Source of the DNA: Gnetum montanum
Taxonomy: Eukaryota; Streptophyta; Gnetopsida; Gnetales; Gnetaceae
Assembly: GCA_015680685.1 (NCBI GenBank)
Contig: MNCI01015663.1
Coordinates: 53,330 to 117,329 of the forward strand
Length of the DNA stretch: 64,000 nucleotides
Reading direction: 5' to 3'
Positions 36,789 through 46,599 of the stretch are shown here, in pieces. Under the pieces are notes generated by a model. It worked only from the letters and a program-made list of their open reading frames with translations, was not told the DNA's origin and did not search any database. The first letter of the stretch is position 1. Every line of letters begins with the position of its first letter. A program made the position numbers and the translations under genes.

Positions 36789-37556
36789 ATGGCCCCGAAA
36801 TGTGAACAATAAGAAGGTCCTGCTCAAGGTGTGATCAAACAACCTAGGAGAGGTGCAAGACAAGTTCCTACCGAACAACATGCAAAGCAGAAGGAACAAT
36901 CATTTAGTATCCACCAAGAAGACCCTTTTATTGTACAATCAAGGTAGGCAGAAGGAGGAGCGGCTGATGTGGCTGAATAGGGACAACATCTCATGTTGCC
37001 CCAGGATTGTGTTCAGGCCATTCACGAGAAGTCCACATTCACGGCAGTGATTGTGGAGTTAAAATTTGGATTGTTTGTAGAGTTTGCTCCAGAGGCCATT
37101 AGGGATTACCTCACAGGGTCCCCGTTATGGCCTATCCTCTCTAAAAGTGGTGCCTAGTACTTAGGGGAAATGTACCAATTTTGGCACAACAAAGAAGAAG
37201 GCACCACAGTTAACATTCATGGTGTGACTGTTGATTTCTCTGTTCAAGCCATTTCGGAAGTATTAAACCTTCCAAATACAAGGCCAAAGGTTGCTCAGAA
37301 CTAGCTGGACACTTTTAAAACTGAGCAACTTAATAAACTGTTGACAGAGAATAAAAGGGCGACAAAAGAAAAAGAGAAGGCTGATTGGGATGCCTCTATG
37401 GCACAAGCGCAAACTTACACCCACACCAAGGCACTCAAGGACTTACAAGAGGAGGAACTCCAGGCCATACTTCAACACCATCAAATCCCAAAACCTGGAG
37501 CACAAGAAAAGGGAAAGACACCCGTGGAGGAGCCACGGCCACCAGGAACTACATGA
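36789..37556 (+). pseudogene. A3 env-position ORF
   Basis: Starts MAPKCEQ at 36789. The block GEMYQFWHNKEEG, then TVNIHGVTVDFSVQAISEVL and NLPNTRPK lies at 37,165-37,285. The last 72 codons are open (37,341-37,556), Lys/Glu/Gln-rich, ending in a Pro-rich tail. Shorter than the A1 and A2 homologues because the coiled-coil part is largely deleted. A few TAG and TAA stops. Confidence 0.65.
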
Positions 37557-37720
37557 GTTCCATCCAATTTTGTAATCATAGGATTTTCTTTTGTGTTGTG
37601 TCTTATTTTTTTCTAACTCCACACTACAGCATGAATCCATTCTAGCCATTCAATAATCTCATACATATCCACTGTGTAATCAATGGAGCTTGTTCTTACT
37701 TTAACTTGAGGACGAGTTTT

Positions 37721-37738
37721 CATTCAATCGTGGGGGTA
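37721..37738 (+). promoter_or_regulatory. Polypurine tract of A3
   Basis: CATTCAATCGTGGGGGTA, preceded by the conserved TTGAGGACGAGTTTT, directly before the 3' LTR. Confidence 0.75.
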
Positions 37739-38591
37739 TCATGAGTCATGAATTTGCTGACAACTGCGATAACGCACCCACGATATCCCATCCGCTAAAT
37801 CACAGCCGACACAATATCACAGCCCAAGCTGCAATATCGCGGCCCACCGCAATGTCTATAAATAAGAAGTGGCTTTCCTAGTTTTAGGCACTTAGATTTA
37901 GACCCTTAGCTAGACTCTTGCAGTTTTATCATTCTAGAGTTAGAATATTCCCAGTGTATGCCCACAGTGTGGTGATTGTAATTGTACGACATCCTTTATT
38001 TGAGTGTGATGTACTTGGACATGCACATGACCGAAAATAAAGATCAAGATTACTTCATCATTGCAGAATTTACTTAGTTTAATTAATTATTTAATTAATT
38101 TTTATTTACTGCTTTCTTAGTTAATATCTCTCACCCTTAAACTCCTATTAAATGCTAAATGAGTACGACTTGATTACAAGCATTTAAGTGTGACTACTTG
38201 GTAACCCAGTAGCATACCTAGGATCTCCGCTTGGTAATCCCAGTGGTAGTCGTACACAAAGTCCAAGATGTGTATGGATAATCAAGGAACGGATGCTCAT
38301 CGTACTTAGGCTAGTTTAGATTCTCTCTCACCCTTTCTCTCTTAGTTTAGTAAATATTACTTTCCATCGCCTTCAGGAGTAGCATTATATTAGGAACCAC
38401 ATCATACACCTCACTCTAGACTAAACCATACGTGACAAAGATAATACTAGTCTAGGTGGGAGGACAGCGAACTGCGACCTAAGGCTAACTGTCTAGATGC
38501 CACAACTAGTCCGTCTGCGGAGTTTGATCGGAACATGCGTGTAACACTTGTATTCGTATGGTTGAGTGTAGGGGTACCTCGCCACTCATCA
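37739..38591 (+). repeat. 3' LTR of A3
   Basis: TCATGAGTCATG (TG mutated to TC) to GCCACTCATCA, 853 bp. U3 has several GATATC/AATATC GCGG-type motifs (37,785-37,850). TATAAATA near 37,856. CTTTATTTGAGTG (37,994) and AATAAAGATCAAG (38,036) mark R. Confidence 0.85.
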
Positions 38592-39031
38592 GAATCTTAA
38601 TTATTCTTTCTTTCCCATGATTTGAAGTTCTAGAACTTTGAAAATCATATCTTTTAATTTTCTATTCAAACCTTTGTACCAGTTCAAACTTGGCTTCTTT
38701 ATAAAAGATTACGTAGCCATCCATATTTTGGTTCCTACAATAGGCTAATTTTTATGGCTCAAAAGAAAAAATTCCACAAGAATTTTTTTTCTTGTAAATA
38801 CCTTTGTATCCCAACTTTTTTAAATCAGGTTGGAATTTATATAAGAATTCCCATGACAAGACTTCTTGTAGGTGTAAGACATTAACACTTAAATCTTGTA
38901 ATTCTTCCAAGAGGCATGGATATCAATACTTATGATAATTCAAGATCCATGGTGGACATAGCATTTTTTTTTCACTGGCTATGAACCCTGCAAGCATATT
39001 GTATGTTGCAATTTTCATTCTTATTCTTGGA
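38592..39031 (-). pseudogene. CCR4-type deadenylase (EEP nuclease) gene fragment
   Basis: The - strand reads MKIATYNMLAGFIASEKKML, then CPPWILNYHKY-stop-YPCLLEEL, QDLSVNVLHLQEV, and YKFQPDLKKLGYKGIYKKK in one frame. After a shift it continues NMDGYVIFYKEAKFELVQRFE. This follows the order of the exonuclease-endonuclease-phosphatase domain of CCR4 proteins: TYNxL at the start, CPxWxLxWxYR, the metal-binding Glu in LQEV, KxGYxxxYKxK, DGCAxFYKxxKF. The single stop in the first half is TGA where Arg (CGA) is expected, a CpG decay. Active CCR4 shortens mRNA poly(A) tails; this piece covers about 140 codons and is not functional. Identification by motif reading only. Confidence 0.75.
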
Positions 39032-40470
39032 TTCTTTCCTAGGTCATTTCTCTTCATAAGTATTATACACCTTATCAAAACAAGATTATGATTTTCAATG
39101 ATGTTCTACTACATGATTTGGTTGTAGGCTAAATTGATATACATCTTCTTGAGCATTTTGGTTCATCAATTGATTCTCCAATTGATCGATTTGTTGGATC
39201 AGTAATAATTAGATACATTACCTAAACTATTAATAACCTTTATACCCTCCTTATGACACTAACTTTGGCAATGTAACTAATGATATACTAGGGATTAGTA
39301 ATCTAAGACTATCTATATGCAAAGGTTAAGCACCTAATCTTAAGGTCTAAGATGACTAAAGTGGTTAGATTTTTTAGTTTCAATAATTAAATTATTAAGC
39401 ATGGTTAGTCAATCTAAGTTATGGTCTCTTAAGGCATAGTTTAAGGCATCACCTAATTATTGGATATTTGGATGATCAATCTAACCTCACCATTGAGTTC
39501 ACAAGATCAAAAATTATTAGAAATAGCTATTCATATGTTAGAAATGGACATTATATACCTAAGTGATGCTAAATTAAGTCTTCGGGGATCTTGAGACATA
39601 ATGTTAGGTAAGGAATCAAAACTAATTTTTGGAGTTCCATGGAATAGATCTAACTTTGTCATTGCTTTTGGAAGGTTGAAATCTACTAGAAATAACTCTT
39701 CGTTCATTGAAAAAAGCTTCCAAAATCAAAATTTATGGCATTTTTATCTCAGTTGTTGCCAACCTATTAATTTAACTGGCTATCAATTTCTCGGTACATT
39801 CTAATATTTGAATTTTTCTACCTTGAACCTCAAATTCAAATTTTCTATTATTTGAATATTTTTAGAATTTCTTGTTAATTAATGAAAAAATTGTTGGTGG
39901 GCAAAGCTACCATAGGAGGTAGGATCCTGCAACACCAACAATGGCCAAAGAAAGTAGCATCCTCATGTGCCAATGATTCTATTAACCATTATAGACTATC
40001 AGAAATTCTGGCTAATTTTTTAGTGCAGGTAAAGGCAAAGACACAAGGTAAACAAAATGTAGATGATAGCAACAACAAGGACAGCAAGAAAGCAACAATA
40101 GTGTGTAAAGGTGGTGGAGCCAGCAAGAAGATGACACATGACAAGGTAGTAGTGGTAGAAGGATGGCAAGCTAAGAAGGGCAATGGCAATGGATAGTAAT
40201 GGTAAGAGAGTGGTGGATAGCTATAGGCAGGCATGGCAATGAGGGAATGGTAATGGTGGAAGAATTTCTATAGCATGTGTGGTCCTTAATGAGCTTGTGT
40301 AGTCGTGTACAGGTTGTGTGGCCCAGCAAAAAAAAAATTAAAATTTTATTAATTTTATTTGATAATTTTATTTTATTTTTATTTATTTTATATCTATATC
40401 CCTTTTTTTAATCAATATATTAACAAGCATGTGTGTGTGTGCATGCGCATGGTTGTCTATGTTACATAAC
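39032..40470. other. C1 interior without recognised gene
   Basis: AT-rich. Short open frames at 39,601-39,804 and 39,882-40,196 show no known motif; the second is Lys/Gly-rich low complexity. Homopurine-AT sequence and a TG run (40,429-40,442) precede S1. May include more decayed CCR4 sequence to about 39,240, but I cannot support it. Confidence 0.4.
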
Positions 40471-41524
40471 TGATGAGACGCGACATGCATAGTGCCGCAA
40501 TATCGCGTACGCGATATCGCGGCCGCCGTGATATCGCGTCTTTCCCTGCGATATCGCGTACGCGATATTGCGGTCCGCCGCCATATCTATAAATAAGAGG
40601 CGGCACTCCCCTCATTTCCAATCCTGGCTAGAAGTAGCGAAGCTCTGGCAGTTTGAACACTCCAGAGTTAGATTAATTTCCCATGTGCCCGCAGTAGGAG
40701 TCCTAGAGTGAACGGCTCTTTATTCGAGCAACTTTGTAACCTCAACACAAGTTGTGTACAGCAATAAAGACGAACTTGATTGGATAAACCTTGCAGTACA
40801 TGGTTTTATTTCATTGTTATTTATTGCTTTCCTAGTGCGCACAAGCATCTACGAATGTGTACGGCTAATCAAGGAATCGGCTACTCGTCGCAACGCGTGA
40901 GTACGACTTGACTACGAGCATTGGCTGCTTGGTAACCTAGTAGCGTATTCCAAGATCTGCGTTTGGTAATCCCAGTAGTAGTCTAATGTGTACGGCTAGT
41001 TAAGGAATCAGCTGCTCATCGCTAGGCTAGAACGTGTGATAAGTACGACTTGGTTACGAGCACCCACGGGTGTGTACGGCTAGCCAAGGAATCGGCTGCT
41101 TATCACACTTAAGCTAAATAGGTGCCTCAGTACGACCACTTCAAGCACTTGCGTTACATGTGGTGAACCCAGTAATGATTAGCGTTTGGTAGCCACAGTT
41201 GCATGGTTCAGGGTGTGTACGGTAAGTGGGAACGGATGCTGGCGCTAGTTAATTTAGACTTAGGACATTAGTTAGAGTTAGTTAGCTTCTCAACCCTTTC
41301 CCTCATAGCTTAGGAGATAAACTGAAAAATACCAAAAAAATCACATACCTCAGACTTGCTTAACCATACACCGTGACACATACAAGCAAGCCTGAGAAGA
41401 CAACGAACGATTAACCCCAAGTGTTTCTTGTGGCGTAAGGCATTTAGTCTGCGGAGTTCGACCGGATCGCGCGTGCACGCTCGTATTCGTATGGTTGAGT
41501 GTAGGGGTACCTCGCCACTCATCA
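40471..41524 (+). repeat. S1: solo LTR of the Athila-like family
   Basis: TGATGAGACGCG...CTCGCCACTCATCA, 1,054 bp, with perfect target duplications ATAAC (40466-40470 and 41525-41529) and no PBS after it. This is the product of recombination between two LTRs of one element. CpG-rich, unlike the other copies. TATAAATA at 40,588-40,595; CTTTATTCGAGC near 40,719; AATAAAGACGAAC near 40,764. The internal repeats GGTAACC/GTGTACGGCTAG appear more often than in other copies, suggesting an internal duplication (40,850-41,110). Confidence 0.93.
40500..40568 (+). promoter_or_regulatory. Paired palindromes in S1 U3
   Basis: The perfect 18-bp palindrome ATATCGCGTACGCGATAT occurs at 40,500-40,517 and again at 40,551-40,568, about 20 bp upstream of the TATA box. 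Could be a factor-binding site or a hairpin. Confidence 0.7.
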
Positions 41525-41529
41525 ATAAC

Positions 41530-42754
41530 CAAGACATTTAGCCTAGTGACTAACAAAGTAAGGGCTAAAAGTTTTGTTTGATAAGCATGAGTTCTTGGGT
41601 TTGATTCTAAGCCCTAATAATTTTGTTATTTTTGGTTTTTTAAAATTGTTAATATTATTTTAATCAACCTTACCTAGATGGTTGACATGGTAATTTTCCA
41701 AATGATGGGTTTGGTTTGGCTAAGAGGAGGTTCTAGGTTTGATTCCTGATCCTAAAATTCTAAATTTTTTTAAATAATTATAATTAATTAACATACTATT
41801 CAATGAAGACATGCATAATGAGAAACTTTGAATAACGATAACTCCCAAACTATAAGTCCAATTGGGACAAAATTTATATTATTGGAATCATCTTAATGAG
41901 TACTACATGTTGGGTATGATTCCAATTTTTCAAAACTAAGTTGAAGTTTCAAGATTTAAAAAGACCAAGATAGCTTATTTTGCCAAATTGACATTACTAG
42001 GCTAATGTACGAGCAACATGAAAACTTCTAGATGACTTGGATTTAATTATAAATGATATACCAACTCTTGAACAAAAATGTAACACATATACCTTTATAA
42101 TTTCAATAGTGTGATGTAGGCCTATACTCTCGAATCATGGCTATACCCTACTAAGGTACTAAGGAGAAGTAAGATATCACAATATTACCCACCTAGTATT
42201 GGTTTCCCTACGGACCTCATGGTAATAACCCTTACCAATTAAGTAGGATGAGACAATCTTATGGCTAGTTAACCTTCTTAAACTTACCAATGCATAGTTC
42301 CTGGGTACATGTGGGTGATAAGTTTTAAAAGAGAAAAAGTCCTAAGACTTAGGCCATGGCTACTAGGCTTATAGAAGGAACTTAATAAAAACCTTAATTA
42401 ATTAAGATTTCAACAGTACTACAAGATAGGTAAGAGTTACCTAGACCAATGTATCCTTGTCATATAACCATTTCTTGCAATTGATGTATCTTGTTGAGGC
42501 ATAATTAATCTTTTGGTCAGTGATTTCCATGAAAGTTACTACTAATGAATCTTGTTAGTTGATGGGGTCCATCTTGAACATGATATGAATTTGTGATTCT
42601 CTTGTAAATGTGTGGTCCAAACTTAGTTGTCCATAAAAATCATTGGAAGAGTATCTTTTGGCTTACATGGATTAACTTAGACGTTGTTGGCACATTTCTA
42701 CCATTCCATGGAGCAGTGATTTAATAAGAAAAGCTCAATTGAGAATTTTAGAGT
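41530..42754. other. C1 interior without recognised gene
   Basis: AT-rich, no convincing frame or repeat ends. It leads into the KDM5-like fragment on the + strand. Confidence 0.4.
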
Positions 42755-43208
42755 CAGAAGGTTACTATTGATGATGAAGAAAGGTTTATTAATGCCCTAA
42801 ACGCTATAGAGATTGTTCAATTGGTAGGGCAGGAAAGTGATGGATTCTCTAGAGTTCTTTGTATAAATTCTTGGAAAAGGAAGGCCAAAGAAATTTTGGA
42901 GGGATTCCCAAAGCCCACTCTAAAATATATTCAACGTGTTCTAAAGGAAAGGAAGGAGCGGCATTAGAAATCACTTGTAATGATAAATACTTACAAGAAA
43001 TCAGAAGGATAGAAAGTGTAGCTTCTCAATGGGCTTTTCATGCAAAAAAGGTGGTTGATGATGATGGAGCATTGGAACTGGATGGTGTTTTCAAATTAAT
43101 ATCCAATGGGGAAAGATTACCTATAGATTTCAGTAAGGAACTAGAGAATCTCAAGGTGTGCAGTGTTCTTCACTACATTTGTAGGAAACCATGTAACAAA
43201 CAAAGAGC
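42755..43208 (+). pseudogene. KDM5-type (PLU-1/JMJ) histone demethylase gene fragment
   Basis: Frame one (42,755 to about 42,950): VTIDDEERFINALNAIEIVQ, LVGQESDGFSRVLCINSWKR, KAKEILEGF. After a shift: GKEGAALEITCNDKYLQEI, QWAFHAKKVVDDDGALELDG, VFKLISNGERLPIDFSKELE, then CSVLHYICRKPCNKQRAM. The last block matches the start of the PHD finger that follows the PLU-1-like region in plant KDM5 proteins (LYCICRKPYDxRAMI). The parent protein removes methyl groups from histone H3K4 in the nucleus, but this piece lacks the JmjC catalytic part. It ends abruptly at RAM, where XTH codons begin. Confidence 0.7.
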
Positions 43209-43590
43209 AATGGCAATGGGAAAAGGAATGTTTGCTGAGTTGTGGGTGAGGGTTCTTTTTTTTTATTATTGTTGTTGTTACTCGTGTTGCTGTACCAGTG
43301 GCATTCGCAGTTGCTGCCTCCATCCAAGCGTTTGATGAGAATTTTTCTGTTCTGTTTGTCCATGATCACTTCACTACTTCTGAGAATGACCAAATCTGGC
43401 ACCTCAAGCTCGACGAAAATCAGGCTCCGGATTTTAGACCAAGAACAGTAAGCCTGTTGCAGGAGACTCTGCAGGAGTTGTCACTGCATACTATATGGCA
43501 TGCAAGTATCACAACACCAGAGATGAGCTGGACTTCGAATTTTTAGGAAACAAGAGCGAGCAGCCATATGCCCTGCAGACCAACATCTAC
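43206..43590 (+). pseudogene. XTH (xyloglucan endotransglucosylase/hydrolase) gene fragment
   Basis: Begins at the Met codons MGKGMFAELWVRVL (43,215 on). After a shift in a T run, a hydrophobic signal peptide is followed by FDENFSVLFVHDHFTTSEND and QIWHLKLDEN, the N-terminus of GH16 XTH enzymes. A second shift leads to [20 protein letters not shown] and then the catalytic motif [10 protein letters not shown] with both acidic residues kept, and [10 protein letters not shown]. The usual YLFGRVSMKI-like strand between these parts is missing. XTHs cut and rejoin xyloglucan in the cell wall. The fragment stops after about 110 codons, where Gnk2 codons take over. Confidence 0.85.
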
Positions 43591-44288
43591 TATAACAGTA
43601 GCCCAACAAACAGAAATATGCACAAAGCTCTGGAGCAACTGTTGAATGCGTCGTGGCAGCCAGCAGCGTTCAAAACCGTTGCTGTAGGCCAAAATTCATC
43701 AGCAGCATTTTATGGGCTCATGGTGAACCAACCAAATCATTAAATCCGCCAATGCAAGTAGTGCACTCATGGAATTGGTTGGGTCAGCATGAAGTTGAAT
43801 TCCAGCCAATGCAAGTAGTGCACTCAAGATATCGTTAAATCCGCCCCTGCGAGTTGCGGAAATACTGCCGGCACCATGGCTTGGTTCGATGACTGTTTCC
43901 TGCGTTTCGAGAGCTTCAATTTCACTATGCAACCAAACACAAATCTTGTTGGGTATCTATGGAACATCCAAGTCGTTGATGAAGCTTATGAAGCCGATGA
44001 AGTTGTTATGACAAAGTTGCCCACCAGCTCGCCAAGGATTCGATCACAGAAACAATGCAAGATCCAAACTCTAAATACTCTTGTGGGACTAATGCTACTA
44101 CTGTGTCTGCAATCAGCAACACAATCTATGGATTTGTGCAGTGCTGGAAGGATATCCCAGTGGCGGATTGCAGAGAATGTCTGAATTATGCCCTAGTTGT
44201 GCTTCAGAACAACGTCAAGGGCAAAAAAGGAGGCAGAGCCGTAACATCCAACTGTTTTACCAGGAAACGTATCTTAATCACATTTTGA
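43591..44288 (+). pseudogene. Gnk2/DUF26 cysteine-rich secreted or receptor-like protein fragments
   Basis: First piece: [12 protein letters not shown] and [18 protein letters not shown] (43,615-43,725), as in the first half of a Gnk2 domain. Then AWFDDCFLRFESFNF (43,879-43,923), the Cys-containing end of the domain with its R-[FY] motif. After a shift: LAKDSITETMQDPNS (44,022 on), YGFVQCWKDIPVADCRECL with the diagnostic C-x8-C-x2-C, and GGRAVTSNCFTR. So parts of two DUF26 domains are present, as in cysteine-rich repeat secretory proteins and CRKs; no kinase follows. Ginkbilobin-2, the name-giver, is a Ginkgo antifungal protein. Several stops and shifts. Confidence 0.82.
43736..43850 (+). repeat. 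Short direct repeats inside the Gnk2 fragment
   Basis: CCAATGCAAGTAGTGCACTC occurs at 43,749 and 43,806, and TTAAATCCGCC at 43,740 and 43,837. They are explained by a local duplication of about 57-97 bp that disrupts the domain. Confidence 0.7.
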
Positions 44289-46064
44289 ACTGCTTCATCC
44301 ATAGTTGACGGCCCCAACTTGATGAAATCAGATTTGGGCAGCTCTGTTTCAACTATTTTGTGTTTGTGTTACTGTGTTTCCGACTGTCAATTACTATTCC
44401 GATGCTTACAATGCCCGCGAGGAGATGAGCGCTCTCAAGAGATTCAGGAGACCGTTCCTGCCCCCTAACAACTGACGCAGCGACTACGCTGGCATTATTC
44501 AGGTGATGCTGAAGCAGTTGAGCGGGATGTCTGGACAAGACGATGGTGGATTTCACAGGCGTGGACATCTGCCTGTGAAAAGCACCCGGCTTACAACCAC
44601 AACAACTACAACCAACTACGACACCTCTTCTTCGACGTCTACAGCTATAAGTATGGATGATTATTATGGATGATTATTATGATGTTTGTTTATGGTTATA
44701 GATATATGGCTATGTCGTAAGAAGACACAAAATTCATAAGGTTAGTTATTTAGTGTCCTATGTGAATGGGACAGTTGGCAAATATAACTTTATTTTCTAT
44801 AGGAGTTATAACTTTGTGCAATAGTTATAACTTCCTATGGTAGTTATAATTAAAACTCCATAATATTTGTAGTTAATTTTAATTTCCCATTACCAAAAAG
44901 ACACTTGTTAACTAGGGCTTGAATTTCTCTAATAACTTCCTATAAAAGCTATAACTTCTTATGGTCATTATGAGTAAATTCTCTAGATGTTTGTAACTCA
45001 TCTTAATCTCTTATAATGATTGTAACTACCCAAAAGCCACTATAAAAAGAGCTTCAACAATACAATTCGGGGGGGCGGAGAGGGGGGTGTGTGGGGGAAG
45101 AGTTTTAGAAGAAATTTGGAAGAGATTTGAGTCTATTTGAGTCTAGAGGGTCTACAAAAATGTTTGATACATTGGGCTGACTTGAAATAGCTTCATTTTT
45201 TTAAAAGTTTATTGCCTTGGTATTTCAATCCTGAAATTGTTGAATTTTTCTTGATAGCTCTATTGTTTACAATTATTGACAACTATAAAGCTTGTACTTT
45301 GGCATTTACAAAGCATTTTGGTAGTTTAATAAGATTGTCTTTTATGAAATTTCTTGTTGAGCTCAGAGGGTTTGGAAAATTTGTAATACCTAGATTGAAT
45401 TGAAATAACTTTATTACGAAGTGTTTCATCATGTTTAATTTATCTCGCTTAAATGTTTGAGGTTTCATACAAATCTACTTTCTTTTCTTTTCTCTTTCTA
45501 AAATCCATTAAATCTCACTATATTTCTAGTTTTCTTATGGAACTTTCTCTCTGGGGGAAATTAGGAGTAGATTTTTGTAGAATTGTGCTTAAGCATTTTT
45601 GTGAAATTTTATTTGTTCCAAGCAACATACTATAGGAACTATATAGACTAAGTGACTTGACAAAATAGGAATTTTTAATGACTCACAGTATTCAACAAAG
45701 TTAGCTAAATTTATATTGTAATAGTCAGTTACAATTTCATACACAAACCAACCCATTTCAACATCACAACAACAACACACATTTACATCTAATTCACTTT
45801 ATAATCACTAAGTTTATTTGGAGGTATCTAGGCCTTGGTGTTGCCAAAGACTAGCAAGCACCTAAACCCAAGTTTGAAGGATCACCTTCATTCCCATGAT
45901 CCCAGTCACAAGACCAAAGAACAACATTGGTAGCTCCAAACAATCACCAACAAACATAAGAAGAATCTAGTGGTGGTCCATGGCACTTCTTAGGTCATGG
46001 TACCATGGTTCATTGTCATATTGTAGTTGGAACTTAGTTCCAATTGGCCCTTAGATCATGCTTT
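44289..46064. other. C1 interior without recognised gene
   Basis: 44,290-44,650 is richer in GC and looks like coding remains (for example an open stretch on either strand at 44,353-44,568), but I do not recognise it. 44,770-45,010 repeats TATAACTTCCTATGGTAGTTAT-type units. A promoter-like CACTATAAAAAGAGC is at 45,036, followed by a G-rich tract (45,069-45,097). From 45,200 on it is AT-rich with no gene. Confidence 0.45.
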
Positions 46065-46076
46065 GCTCTAATACCA
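46065..46076 (-). promoter_or_regulatory. Primer binding site of C1, initiator tRNA-Met type
   Basis: The - strand reads TGGTATTAGAGC two bases after the LTR end TTACA; the canonical site is TGGTATCAGAGC (one C-to-T change). Confidence 0.8.
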
Positions 46077-46078
46077 AC

Positions 46079-46572
46079 TGTAAGATCCTATTTCCAAATG
46101 TCATGGAAAACACCAAATATTTGTAACACTCAACATTATGTGTAAAGGAAACAATAGGAAAAATGTAGAAGGAAAATGAGAAAAAAATTTATTCATGTAG
46201 AATAATGTATCTGGCTTATGCTTTGAGGGTTTCTTGTGATGATCTTTCTTTGACATCTATTCCTTAGAGGTAATCTAGCACTACCACCATAGTTAGACCT
46301 ATCCCTAACAATCAAGAATGGCCAGTCACCTTCTTATCTCGCTACACCTGACACTTGTTACTCACCTCTACCGATTACGCAAATCCATGCTAATACAACT
46401 TCTAATGCCTGGGTATAAATACCTTAGGTTAAATCTCCAAATGTTACCTTGAGAAACATGTCCATTATTACAATGTGTCCTTTCAAGTCTTATTACAATA
46501 ATTACAACACATGTTAAGAAGAGGCACCATCTTTGTTGTGGACTGGCACCATTTGGAAATGGGGACATGACA
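46079..46572 (-). repeat. 5' LTR of C1
   Basis: 494 bp; on the - strand it runs TGTCATGTCCCCATTTCC...GGATCTTACA. A TATTTATA box lies at about 46,414-46,421 on the - strand. Followed on the right by CTTCT. Confidence 0.8.
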
Positions 46573-46599
46573 CTTCTAGAGATACTCATTCCTCCATCT

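Larger units (their letters stand above)
34432..38591 (+). mobile_element. A3: Athila-like 3' fragment inside C1
   Basis: Contains a gag-tail-like ORF (34,435-34,917), the family 3' spacer, an env-position ORF (36,789-37,556), a PPT and a 3' LTR (37,739-38,591). No RT, RNase H or integrase lies between the first ORF and the spacer, the same layout as A1. The 5' LTR and most of gag are missing; the left limit is set where family similarity stops being visible and is approximate. No matching target duplication was found. Confidence 0.7.
33685..46572 (-). mobile_element. C1: non-autonomous LTR element carrying host-gene fragments
   Basis: Two homologous LTRs in the same orientation: 33685-34204 (3' LTR on the - strand) and 46079-46572 (5' LTR). 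Inside the left LTR is a PPT; inside the right LTR is a tRNA-iMet-type PBS. The flanks are CTTCC (33680-33684) and CTTCT (46573-46577), a target duplication with one C-to-T change. No capsid, protease, RT or integrase is found inside. The interior holds CCR4-like, KDM5-like, XTH and Gnk2 fragments, plus two later insertions (A3 and S1). LTR divergence looks large (roughly a quarter of sites by eye), so the element is old. Confidence 0.75.

Noticed and set aside
40471-41524. S1 considered as the missing partner LTR of A3
   Set aside because: S1 has its own perfect target duplication ATAAC on both sides, and A3 already has its 3' LTR at 37,739-38,591 in the same orientation.
43141-43402. - strand frames with Asn/Thr-rich peptides
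   Set aside because: Antisense shadows of the KDM5 and XTH fragments on the + strand.
33685-46572. The C1 LTRs considered as two unrelated solo LTRs
   Set aside because: Each has the correct inner signal (PPT at left, PBS at right) and the flanks agree in four of five bases; kept as one element at reduced confidence.
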